From a virus, in IMG/VR virus record IMGVR_UViG_3300024262_000192, positions 1 through 28,452 of that record: a stretch of DNA of 28,452 nt; one strand, written 5' to 3'. Below are positions 14,466-22,313 of this stretch, one piece after another. A model generated the notes under the pieces. The model had not been told where the DNA came from and did no database searches. It saw only the letters and a list, made by a program, of their open reading frames with translations. The position numbers and the translations under genes were made by a program. The number at the start of each line of letters is the position of its first letter. Within the stretch, counting starts at the first letter, position 1.

Positions 14466-15685
14466 TGGAGATAGGCTTGAATGGCTACCGGGGGATAGAC
14501 AACGATGATAAGATGGCTGAGCTTCAGGACTTCGGTTGCGGCTGGATAAAAATCAGCTTCGGGCTGGCGGAATTGTCTGATGGTGATAAGGGCGAGATAA
14601 TCCGCTTCGAGCAAATGCAGGTTGATGATCTGCTGGCCAGGGCGGAGAGATTAGCCGAGTATGGGATGCGGACAGTAGTGGATGTGCGCACTACCAGCCA
14701 ACTACTCCACAAGCTACCCCGTGAGCGGATGAAGGAATTGACCGAAGCGGAGCGCGCCGACTGGGAGGCGGCCCCAGATATTGAGCGGCGGCGGATGCTC
14801 AGGGAGCGCACCAAGCGGTTGAACCTTGATATAGTTGATCAAATCGGCCAGATGACCTATGACCTAGTTGGCCAGTGCGAGTACATCATCAAGGACTGGG
14901 AATGGTGGGGAGAGCACGGTTGCCCGCACGTGACGATGGGGACACTGCCGAGTGGTGATTACAGCCTATTCCTGTCGGCCTTCTATGGTGCGGCGAAACA
15001 AGCTGCCCCAGGTTGCCGAGTGTGGAATGGGGGGGACGGTGTCCAGCCTAATACGCACTGGTTGGGTTTGATGGTCAGGCCGCCGCAGGCCACCGAACAG
15101 GAGCACATGTGGTTCCCACAGGGCGTAGGCGAATATTTCGACGTTTGCAACTGGCATCCGTACTTGGTGACCCTGGGGCCAGGGAATGAGGACTACGGGC
15201 TATCCGATGTCATCGGCAAGTTTGATGAGGTCTTCGGAGAGTCGCGCAAGCTGCTTGATTTCTATGGCAAGGGCCAACCCTTCGCCTCGACGGAGTGGGG
15301 CCTGGCGATGGTAGATGATGTGGTGCTGGAGGCATTGAAGGATCCCCAGGGCCGCCCCATTCTGAAAAGCTATACCTACACGCCGGGCTATGTGGCCCTG
15401 CCCGTGAGCCACAGTGCAGAATGGTTTGAGGCTTGCCTGGAGTGCTTTGACCGGCACAAATTTGAGGTGCTGTGCATCCATAGCTATACCGAGGAATATG
15501 ATAAAGACACAGCGATGCGCGAGGCTAATCACTGGGGTAGTTTCTGTGGACTAAAGGACTTATACGGGACTAAGCGGCCCGCCTGGTATGTGGTACGGGA
15601 CCGGGCGCGGGCAGGCTATGGCACAGCATTTAAGGGGGAAAGCAATGAGCCACTGGGAGATCAAGCTGACAGCGAATGCGTATGA
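14465..15685 (+). CDS. Clan GH-A-like TIM-barrel glycosidase
   Basis: The 406-aa protein reads as an (alpha/beta)8 barrel: LNGYRGIDNDDKMAEL and WIKISFGLAEL at the start, MRTVVDVRTTSQLL, then the likely acid/base in WEWWGEHG (Glu146) and the likely nucleophile in FASTEWGLA (Glu277). NWHPYLV (229-235) is typical of GH5/GH39/GH42-like enzymes. The canonical NEP before the acid/base is replaced, so the exact family is uncertain. There is no signal peptide, unlike the DUF4091-like neighbour. Its start overlaps the GluRS-like stop and its end overlaps the next gene by 41 nt. Confidence 0.7.
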   Translation: MEIGLNGYRGIDNDDKMAELQDFGCGWIKISFGLAELSDGDKGEIIRFEQMQVDDLLARAERLAEYGMRTVVDVRTTSQLLHKLPRERMKELTEAERADWEAAPDIERRRMLRERTKRLNLDIVDQIGQMTYDLVGQCEYIIKDWEWWGEHGCPHVTMGTLPSGDYSLFLSAFYGAAKQAAPGCRVWNGGDGVQPNTHWLGLMVRPPQATEQEHMWFPQGVGEYFDVCNWHPYLVTLGPGNEDYGLSDVIGKFDEVFGESRKLLDFYGKGQPFASTEWGLAMVDDVVLEALKDPQGRPILKSYTYTPGYVALPVSHSAEWFEACLECFDRHKFEVLCIHSYTEEYDKDTAMREANHWGSFCGLKDLYGTKRPAWYVVRDRARAGYGTAFKGESNEPLGDQADSECV

Positions 15686-15992
15686 CACGGAGATTACTTG
15701 CGAGGGCGAGAGGCCGCCAGTCACAGCTATGGATTTCCTGCATATCTTATCAGGAAACTATTGGGGCTTCACTTGGCGGATCGGCCAGCCCCAGAACCAA
15801 TTCACGACGGGCTATGTGGCGGGTATCGGCAATGGCACTTATTGCCGCGTGAGTTTCTTTAGTGAGCCCGGCTTCTGTTCATTCGGAAGGGGCGACCATA
15901 TTACCATTGTCGGGCTTGTCCAACTTGACAGCGAAATCACAGACCCGCTGCCCTTGAGGACGTGGCACGAGCTAATGCCACGGATGAGGTAA
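15645..15992 (+). CDS. Small hypothetical phage protein
   Basis: The 115-aa protein has no recognised family. It begins SHWEIKLTANAYDTEITCEG, contains an aromatic core (GNYWGFTWRIGQPQNQF) and has beta-strand character throughout, ending in a basic tail. ATG 15645 is preceded by AAGGGGGAA at good spacing; this start lies within the end of the glycosidase gene. It precedes the connector gene by 6 nt, so it could be a head-tail component rather than cargo. Confidence 0.6.
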   Translation: MSHWEIKLTANAYDTEITCEGERPPVTAMDFLHILSGNYWGFTWRIGQPQNQFTTGYVAGIGNGTYCRVSFFSEPGFCSFGRGDHITIVGLVQLDSEITDPLPLRTWHELMPRMR

Positions 15993-15998
15993 CAAACT

Positions 15999-16580
15999 AT
16001 GGCATCTGATATTGTGACGGTAGAAAGTGCAGCGACATACCTGGGCATTGATTCTGATAGCGGCAGCAATGAACCGCTGCTGACCATGCTCTGCGGGGCA
16101 GTCAACCAGCGCATTGAGGACTATTGCGGGCGCACTTTCGCCAAGGCGCGATACACTGAATATCACACAGTTGACATCAACACCGATCATATCTATGTGA
16201 ATAACCCACCTATCATTACACTGCATAGCCTGATTGATGATGCTATGGTGAGTGAGCGCAGCATAACCGTTGCTGATGATGTGCACACCAATAACGGCGA
16301 GAACTTCGGCGAAATCCGCCTATGGAATACTGAGGGTACATTCGCGAGGGGAGAGAGGTCGGTGCTGGCGGTTTATACGGGCGGATACGGAGACGATGAC
16401 CTGCCCTCTGATCTGGTACTGGCAGCAGCGCAGATGGTGGCCGCCCTGTGGGAAGGGCCGGAGATGCTAGTACGGCGGCGGCAGGGCATTGATGGACAGC
16501 AGATAGAATGGCGCGATGACTCAATTCCGCCACAGGTCAAACCAGTGCTGGACAAGTATAGGCGGGTGTGGATTGTCTAA
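15999..16580 (+). CDS. Head-tail connector protein (gp6-like)
   Basis: The 193-aa protein has the Phage_connect/gp6-like pattern: VESAATYLGID, then LLTMLCGAVNQRIEDYCGRTFAK. A beta region contains NPPIITLHSL and VYTGGYGDDDLPSDLVLAAAQMVA, with a C-terminal helix. These proteins form a ring under the portal. The match to the family's N-terminal helical repeat plus its position support the call. Its stop overlaps the next start (TAATG). Confidence 0.85.
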   Translation: MASDIVTVESAATYLGIDSDSGSNEPLLTMLCGAVNQRIEDYCGRTFAKARYTEYHTVDINTDHIYVNNPPIITLHSLIDDAMVSERSITVADDVHTNNGENFGEIRLWNTEGTFARGERSVLAVYTGGYGDDDLPSDLVLAAAQMVAALWEGPEMLVRRRQGIDGQQIEWRDDSIPPQVKPVLDKYRRVWIV

Positions 16581-16945
16581 TGCCCAGGCTATCGCATAAG
16601 GATAGAGTACATATTTATCGCACTACCGAAGACAGCGACGGCAGCCAATGGTGGTCGCTGGTGGAGCAGTATGTGGCAGTGGGCATAATGGCGATGGATG
16701 CTTACTCGGCGGTGCAGGAGAGCGCGGCCTACGGGTTTACTGCGACGCACCGGGGCCGCTGCGCATATAACGAGAACCTTGACGTGACGGGAGCCGACCA
16801 GCGGTTGCTCGTGAAAGAAAGCAATGGCAAGCAGTTCCTGGTGCTGGGCTGGCGGGAAGGGCAAGCACAACGCGGCGGCGACCCCGAGATGATATTGAGC
16901 CTGGCGGTACATAGGGCGAAGTTTTACAATCTGAGAGATACATAA
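16580..16945 (+). CDS. Head-tail joining / head-closure protein
   Basis: The 121-aa beta-rich protein begins MPRLSHKDRVHIYRTTEDSDG and continues WWSLVEQYVAVGIMAMDAYS, resembling the phage head-tail joining (SPP1 gp16/HK97 gp7-type) proteins. It would close the portal after packaging and provide the tail docking surface. Order after gp6-like and before gp10-like agrees. I chose ATG 16580, which overlaps the upstream stop. Confidence 0.7.
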   Translation: MPRLSHKDRVHIYRTTEDSDGSQWWSLVEQYVAVGIMAMDAYSAVQESAAYGFTATHRGRCAYNENLDVTGADQRLLVKESNGKQFLVLGWREGQAQRGGDPEMILSLAVHRAKFYNLRDT

Positions 16946-17470
16946 ATGCTAAACCTCAAAATCCTAGGCGATAAGACGGTCATTGACCGGCTCGACCATA
17001 TCCTATATGGCAAGCGCAGTAAGTTCGGCCAGGCATTGAATAAAGTTGCCATTAGCGTGCAAGATGCGGCCAAGGAGGGTTTTGCCGGCGGCGGTGACTG
17101 GGAAATGGCAGAGGCGGGGCAGCTACGGGCGCGGAGCGGTCGCCTGCGTAGCTCTATAACGCACCTCGTTGACCAGGCGGCATTGCACGCCTTTGTGGGT
17201 ACGAATGTCATCTATGCTCCCGTGCACGAATTCGGCGCGACCATTACACCCAAGCGGGCAAAGATGCTGGCCTGGATTCATGGGCGGAAGAAACAGACAC
17301 CACCTAGCAAGGCGGAATGGCAGCGGGCCCACGCTATGGGCACTGCCCGATTCGCGAAGCGGGTAATCATACCGAAGCGGCCATTTCTGGGGCCGGCCCT
17401 GGAAGGCCAGCGGGATAATATCAGCAAGCTGTTTGCTTACGAAATAGATAAGCTACTGGATGGTAAATAA
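16946..17470 (+). CDS. HK97 gp10-like / virion morphogenesis protein
   Basis: The 174-aa protein carries the family pattern RSGRLRSSI, VGTNVIYAPVHEFGA and a C-terminal KRPFLGPALEG. Members are tail completion or minor tail proteins placed between the joining protein and the tail terminator. The spacing to the previous stop is zero, so translation is probably coupled. Confidence 0.85.
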   Translation: MLNLKILGDKTVIDRLDHILYGKRSKFGQALNKVAISVQDAAKEGFAGGGDWEMAEAGQLRARSGRLRSSITHLVDQAALHAFVGTNVIYAPVHEFGATITPKRAKMLAWIHGRKKQTPPSKAEWQRAHAMGTARFAKRVIIPKRPFLGPALEGQRDNISKLFAYEIDKLLDGK

Positions 17471-17472
17471 CA

Positions 17473-17706
17473 ATGGCTAAATGGCGATGCACTTGCGGGC
17501 GGTGGGAGGGCCGTTATCGAGACGAAAAAGTTCACTGGCATAACGCGGAGAGCGAGGTATCAGTTAAGGAGGGCTTCTGTTCTGAGTGCAAGGACTGGCT
17601 GCACCCTAACGGCGACACTACGCAGATGGTATCATTGCCAATGCTGAAACGCTGGGCGAAGGAATATGACCGGAAGGAATTGGCCGATTTCCTGGAGACA
17701 CTATGA
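17473..17706 (+). CDS. Small Cys-containing protein
   Basis: The 77-aa protein holds two Cys pairs (CTC near residue 6 and CSEC near residue 36), with two His residues between them. It could bind one zinc ion. The second half is a charged helix. I recognise no family. It is squeezed between gp10-like and tail terminator genes, with a 2-nt gap and a 4-nt ATGA overlap, which supports it being real. Confidence 0.65.
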   Translation: MAKWRCTCGRWEGRYRDEKVHWHNAESEVSVKEGFCSECKDWLHPNGDTTQMVSLPMLKRWAKEYDRKELADFLETL

Positions 17707-18161
17707 CTATCAAGAATCTGCTCAATGCAATTCAAGATGCTCTGCAAGCGGCGGCCACTACGCACCTGTCTACGGCTACTATCTATCGCGGCGACCGGCG
17801 GGCCTGGCGGGATGATAAAGCGGTATTTCTCATCTGGCCCGGGTTCGATGAACGGGCCGATGCTATCGGGGGAGGCGAGTCATTTAGTGATATGCATACT
17901 GTCTGGATAGATGTGCGCGTGCCAGAACAGAGTCCCGATGGGTCAGTCAGCAACCCCAGCGACCAATATGATGATTTCCTGGAATTATGCGATGAAGTCA
18001 AGGGCGTGATAGTGACTAAGACCAACCGTAGAATCAGCGCGGGTAGTCAGATCGCTAATAAGATGGAGATAAGCAACGTAGAGGTCAACCTGGTGGACTG
18101 GAATGAATGGGCTGGATATGTTTGCCGGTTCATCTGTATATGGTCGGTGCCGCAAGCATAA
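17703..18161 (+). CDS. Tail terminator / tail completion protein (putative)
   Basis: The 152-aa protein has the usual layout of gpU-like terminators: an N-terminal helix (LLNAIQDALQAAA), a central strand region with HTVWIDVRVPEQ, then a helix and a final strand ...CRFICIWSVPQ. These proteins cap the tail tube and join it to the head. The assignment depends mainly on position between gp10-like and tube protein. Starts at ATGA overlapping the preceding stop. Confidence 0.65.
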   Translation: MTIKNLLNAIQDALQAAATTHLSTATIYRGDRRAWRDDKAVFLIWPGFDERADAIGGGESFSDMHTVWIDVRVPEQSPDGSVSNPSDQYDDFLELCDEVKGVIVTKTNRRISAGSQIANKMEISNVEVNLVDWNEWAGYVCRFICIWSVPQA

Positions 18162-18189
18162 GCCATACATACAATTTATACATACACGG

Positions 18190-18212
18190 CCCCGCCAGTT
18201 AGCGGGGTTTTT
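18190..18212 (+). terminator. Rho-independent terminator
   Basis: CCCCGC (18190-18195) pairs with GCGGGG (18202-18207), with a 6-nt loop and TTTTT (18208-18212). It separates the connector block from the tube gene and may lower read-through. No convincing promoter follows before 18243. Confidence 0.85.
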
Positions 18213-18242
18213 GACAATTGAGGGGGCGGAGGACGATGGAAG

Positions 18243-19109
18243 ATGGCAATCACACACGATACTGGTATTACTCAGTATCTCAAGTACGGAACGGGGGCGA
18301 CCGCCGATACCTATGCAGGACGGGTGACGGGCGGGAACCTATTCGCCGATCCCAATCGGGCCTGGCGACCATCGATAGGCGGCAAGCATGCAGCGGCGCG
18401 CAATGCACCAGTGCGCTTAGGCGGGACGGCTACTATTGAAGTGGCTGACGCCACGCTAATCAGTTATTTCACGCGGTCCAGTTGGACTGTCCCCGCGTTG
18501 ACAAGCCTTACTTTCGAGGGCGCACTGATTGGCGATAACAGCGGCGGCTGGACGCAGACAGGATGCTATATCAATACTATAGAAGCACGGATGTCGGTCG
18601 GCGAACCATTGGTATGCACCATAGATTGGGTGTCGATTGATGAAGCTGACCAGGCTTCAGCCTCGCCCCCTAGTCAGTCAGCGACGCATTTCGAGTGGTT
18701 TGAGGGGGCCTGTACATTCAATAACACTACCTACGATATGCAGAGCCTGACCATCAGAGGCAATAACAACCTAGAAGCGCTGACTAACATTGAGACGAAG
18801 AGCGCGAATACCAAGCTACTGCCGCAGGATTTCAAGGTTGGCAAGGAAACAGTAGAAGTATCGGTGGAGATGCTGACCAGGCCGAGCACCTCGGCGCTAT
18901 GGAATATCCATGAGGACACCGATATAACCGGAGTGGCTGCACTGGTATCTGCCGCATCAGGTGGCCATACCATCAGCTTTACGGTGGCGAATCTGGCGGG
19001 CGGTGCTCATCGGATGCCATTCGTAGCAGATGATGGCACCGTGGTATTTACATTAGATATGGCTGCCGAGCCGAATGCTACCGATAGTCTGGCAATATCC
19101 TATAGCTAA
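18243..19109 (+). CDS. Major tail tube protein
   Basis: The 288-aa protein starts with MAITHDTGITQYLKYGTG, a style common to tube proteins. It is Thr/Ser/Gly-rich and beta-dominated, and ends with a possible Ig-like extension (about 230-288). It follows a terminator and a good RBS (GGAGGA), consistent with high separate expression. It sits between the tail terminator and the tail chaperone pair, the standard position. Specific family not identified. Confidence 0.75.
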   Translation: MAITHDTGITQYLKYGTGATADTYAGRVTGGNLFADPNRAWRPSIGGKHAAARNAPVRLGGTATIEVADATLISYFTRSSWTVPALTSLTFEGALIGDNSGGWTQTGCYINTIEARMSVGEPLVCTIDWVSIDEADQASASPPSQSATHFEWFEGACTFNNTTYDMQSLTIRGNNNLEALTNIETKSANTKLLPQDFKVGKETVEVSVEMLTRPSTSALWNIHEDTDITGVAALVSAASGGHTISFTVANLAGGAHRMPFVADDGTVVFTLDMAAEPNATDSLAISYS

Positions 19110-19127
19110 ACCGAAGGGGGATTTGGT

Positions 19128-19529
19128 ATGAGTTACAAACGAGGAGCACCTAAGCAGATAAGTGTGGGCGGCATAACCTTCCATCTGAAAGTCGGTTGGA
19201 AGGCATGGACGGAATGGGAGATGGAAGCGCGGAAGTTATACGCGAAGGCCGCTAGCCTTGATGTAGAAAAGGCGACAGCAGCGGAGCTAGCTCAGGATCG
19301 CCTGGACATTGAAGAAGGCAATATCGAGATTAACCGCAAGGCGATGAAGTTTATAGTGGGCTGGGATGGCGTAGTAGATGTGGATGAGGAGGGCAATGAG
19401 GTGGTAGTCCCATTCAGCCAGGAAGAACTTGAGGATATAGACGTAGCAATAATCACCGAGTTGCTGGAGCGGCTTACGCATCGCGGCGAACAGGTCGGCG
19501 CGGAGGTCGTTGAGGGAAACGCGGATTAG
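19128..19529 (+). CDS. Tail assembly chaperone G
   Basis: The 133-aa protein is acidic and helical after a beta start (ISVGGITFHLKVGWKAWTEWEME). It precedes the tape measure and carries the slippery site near its stop, as lambda gpG does. It would coat the tape measure during tail assembly. Most ribosomes end at TAG 19527; a fraction shift -1 to make the G-T fusion. Confidence 0.85.
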   Translation: MSYKRGAPKQISVGGITFHLKVGWKAWTEWEMEARKLYAKAASLDVEKATAAELAQDRLDIEEGNIEINRKAMKFIVGWDGVVDVDEEGNEVVVPFSQEELEDIDVAIITELLERLTHRGEQVGAEVVEGNAD

Positions 19530-19765
19530 GGTGGCTGGCACAGCAGTATGGCAGTGGACATCGGGTTAAGGATCCGCCAGTCGCCCTGCAAATCTATCAT
19601 CTATTAGACAGCATACCAGGCCTGACACTTTCCGACTTGGAAGATGCCGATCCGGTATTGATTGAACAGCTCAAAATAGTCGTGACCGCCATAGCGGGGG
19701 CAAGGGCGGCCAAGCAGGGGGCAGCGACAGATAAGGAACGAATGAAAGCTGAGCGAGGCTGGTAA
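19128..19765 (+). CDS. Tail assembly chaperone G-T fusion by -1 frameshift
   Basis: Decoded as join(19128..19520, 19520..19765), the product is 212 aa. The downstream -1 frame is open from just after TGA 19511 to TAA 19763. Its product begins GKRGLGWLAQQYGSG, continues with DPPVALQIYHLLDSIPGLT and EQLKIVVTAIAGARAAK, and ends RMKAERGW. That is a sensible T-domain that recruits the tape measure protein, whose start overlaps the fusion stop (TAATG). No good independent start exists for the T part. Confidence 0.88.
19514..19520 (+). other. Programmed -1 ribosomal frameshift heptamer GGGAAAC
   Basis: G_GGA_AAC is in the correct phase of the G frame (codons GGA at 19515 and AAC at 19518) and lies 6 nt upstream of the zero-frame stop TAG 19527. 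It matches the canonical X_XXY_YYZ rule and is nearly identical to lambda's GGGAAAG. Confidence 0.92.
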
Positions 19766-22302
19766 TGGCGGCCCCCCTGAAACTAAGCGTAATAATTGAG
19801 GCCATTGATAAGACAATGGCCGTGAAGCAGGCCGATGAGCGCGTGCGCCGTTTCGCTGATAGCGCGCGGCAAGCCGCCCTGGGCGTCACTATGATGGGCG
19901 GGGCCATAGTCGCTGCACTAGGCAAGGGTGTATCTGAGTTCTCACGTTTAGAAACGGCAATGGCCGAGGTGTCTACCCTGGTGGATACCACCGAAGTGAA
20001 CATTGATAATTTGACGGGGGCTGTGCGGCGGTTAGCCGTGGAAACCGGTATCGCCCCGGAGGAACTGGCTAAGGGCCTATACCAGACAATATCAGCGGGC
20101 ATAGACGCCGCTGACGCTATGGAGTTTATGGGTGTCGCTACGCGAACAGCCATTGGGGGCATCACTGAAACACGCGTCGCCGTCGATAGCCTGACGACAA
20201 TAATAAACGCCTGGGGTAAGTCAGCCGCCGATGCAACTGATGCTTCTGATATGCTCTTCGTCGGTATGAAGAAAGGTAGAACGGAAGTAGGGCCACTGGG
20301 CGACAGCCTACGATTTGTAGCGGGCACGGCTGCTGCTCTGGGTATCTCAGCAGAAGAAGTAGTGGCTGCCATATCAACAATCACATTGGCAGGGTTTCCT
20401 GCTCAGCAGGCGGCAAGATCGTTGAATATGGCGTTAATGGCTTTTGTGCAGCCAAGCACCGAAGCAGCGGAAACTGCTCGAACATTAGGGATAGAGTTGA
20501 ATGCTAGCTCGGCACAGGCCCAAGGGCTGACGGGGACGATGCGCGTATTATCTGATGCTACGGGCGGCGACGTGGAACAGATGGCGGCATTGATAGGTAG
20601 CAGTGAGGCGGCACGCGCCATCTTTGCCTTGACTGGGGCCGGGCTTGAAAAACTCAGTGACATAATGGATGAGATGGGCCGGAGGTCTGGCGCAGGACTA
20701 GGGGCTGCCCTTAAGAATATGGCTACAACCGGACGGCGGATGCTTATTCTCAAGGAGACAATGCGGGGGGCCTGGCTGGAGATAGGTGAGGCGGCAGTAC
20801 CGCTGCTGGAGAAGCTGATTCCGAAAGTATCGGCGTTCCTTGAAAAGATAATAGAGCTAGCTGATGCCCATCCGTGGCTGACGGAAAAGGTGGTAGTAGC
20901 ATCCGGGGCCTTCGGTGGCCTGCTGTTAGTAATTGGGCCGTTGCTATGGATGATGCCTACCTTGGTGAGTGTGGGCTATAAGGCAGCCTCCATGTTTGTT
21001 GCACTTGGCGGCGCGGCTAAGGGCGCGACAGTGGCGACAACCGCAGCGGGTACTTCCATGTCGGCTTTGCTATGGGGGCCGCTAGCGGCCTTAGTAGCTA
21101 TAAAGCTGGAATGGGAACTAATTGCGGGGGCCGCAGTCCGGGCGGCGGAAGCTGCCGGAAAGTATATGGAAGATATTGCACCCTCTGAGGCCCTTAGCAG
21201 AGAGGCTTGGGAAGCAGAATTCGTTCCGCGAGCGCGGGCCTGGAAGGAAGCTGAAAGGTACGCGCTGGCCGGCTATCCCGAAGAACGTCAGGAGGAGATG
21301 CGTAAGCATTACCCCGAAGAAGCGTGGGAGGCTTTGCAAAGGGCAAGGAAACTAGGGCCGCGACCCGAATCAATACCTACGGAGATTCCAATCCTGCGCG
21401 CGAAGGAACTACAAGACTTGTATGCGCGGTACCTGGCGAATATTCCAGCGCCACCAGGCGGTGAGACAGCGGGGAAGTATGCGAAGTCAGTGCTTGACCC
21501 GCAACTTGAAAAAACCCGCGAACTCAAGAAACAATGGGAAGCCCAGATCGGGCTACTAAAGCTATACGGGGCAAGCCAAGAAAAAATCGCTGTAGCGCAA
21601 GAAGAGGTAAACCGCCTGACGTCCAAAGAAACTGATCTGCTGGAGAGGATGAATGACAAGGCGGGCCTGTTGAACCTACTGACTCAGCAGCGGGCAGCAG
21701 GCGTAGAGCCAGGGGCAACATCCGTGGAGGAAGAGAAACTAAAACTGGCCGAGCAGCAGCTTGAAATAATGAAACTTTCCGGAAGCTCGGCAGATGCTAT
21801 TGCCCAACAAGAAGCAAAGATCAGAGTTTTGACAGCGGCCAGGATTCGCATGCTCGAAGATGAGGGTAAGCAGATAGAGGCCAACGAGCTTTACATCAAT
21901 GCACTGAGGAGTGACGAAGAGAAAAGGCTGGACTTGCAGCGGGAGATAAATCAGGAGCTTGAAAAGCAGGGCCAGAATCTACGGCAGATTAACCGAGCGG
22001 AGGAGTGGATATTGGGGCGGCGGCCAGGCATAACGGGCGGGCCGGAGAGTCTTGATCTGTACGCACCATCCGCTGAGGATACGAGTTGGATACAGAGTAT
22101 GGGTGGCGCCGGACGAAGGGGCGCAGGATTGCCGCCCGTGACTATCACGAGACCCAGGGGCGAAAAAGTCAGTTCTCAGATAGTCCATATCAATTTCTAT
22201 GGCGATGTATATGGCGTGAAAGACCTTGATGATAGAATCAGGGTAGCGGCCAGACAGGTTAGCTATGAAACACAGCAGCAGGCAGTATTACAACCAGCTT
22301 AA
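19765..22302 (+). CDS. Tail tape measure protein
   Basis: This 845-aa protein sets tail length. Residues about 60-290 form a PhageMin_Tail-type domain: SRLETAMAEVSTLVDTTE, then ETGIAPEELAKGLYQTISAG. A hydrophobic region with probable membrane-inserting segments lies around 375-450 (AFGGLLLVIGPLLWMM, then TSMSALLWGPLAALVAI). Long charged coiled-coil segments occupy about 565-740 and a compact C-terminal domain follows. By the usual relation of length to tail size it predicts a tail somewhat above 100 nm (inference). Start overlaps the G-T stop. Confidence 0.92.
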   Translation: MAAPLKLSVIIEAIDKTMAVKQADERVRRFADSARQAALGVTMMGGAIVAALGKGVSEFSRLETAMAEVSTLVDTTEVNIDNLTGAVRRLAVETGIAPEELAKGLYQTISAGIDAADAMEFMGVATRTAIGGITETRVAVDSLTTIINAWGKSAADATDASDMLFVGMKKGRTEVGPLGDSLRFVAGTAAALGISAEEVVAAISTITLAGFPAQQAARSLNMALMAFVQPSTEAAETARTLGIELNASSAQAQGLTGTMRVLSDATGGDVEQMAALIGSSEAARAIFALTGAGLEKLSDIMDEMGRRSGAGLGAALKNMATTGRRMLILKETMRGAWLEIGEAAVPLLEKLIPKVSAFLEKIIELADAHPWLTEKVVVASGAFGGLLLVIGPLLWMMPTLVSVGYKAASMFVALGGAAKGATVATTAAGTSMSALLWGPLAALVAIKLEWELIAGAAVRAAEAAGKYMEDIAPSEALSREAWEAEFVPRARAWKEAERYALAGYPEERQEEMRKHYPEEAWEALQRARKLGPRPESIPTEIPILRAKELQDLYARYLANIPAPPGGETAGKYAKSVLDPQLEKTRELKKQWEAQIGLLKLYGASQEKIAVAQEEVNRLTSKETDLLERMNDKAGLLNLLTQQRAAGVEPGATSVEEEKLKLAEQQLEIMKLSGSSADAIAQQEAKIRVLTAARIRMLEDEGKQIEANELYINALRSDEEKRLDLQREINQELEKQGQNLRQINRAEEWILGRRPGITGGPESLDLYAPSAEDTSWIQSMGGAGRRGAGLPPVTITRPRGEKVSSQIVHINFYGDVYGVKDLDDRIRVAARQVSYETQQQAVLQPA

Positions 22303-22313
22303 TAGGGGGAAGC

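Noticed and set aside
18211-18216. TTGACA just after the terminator, considered as a -35 box for the tube gene
   Set aside because: Nothing like TATAAT lies 16-18 bp downstream, and the site overlaps the terminator T-run.
19671-20384. Long minus-strand ORF opposite the tape measure start
   Set aside because: It is antisense to a well-supported gene, and the Ser/Ala-rich translation is typical of a shadow frame. The same applies to the other minus-strand ORFs in the window.
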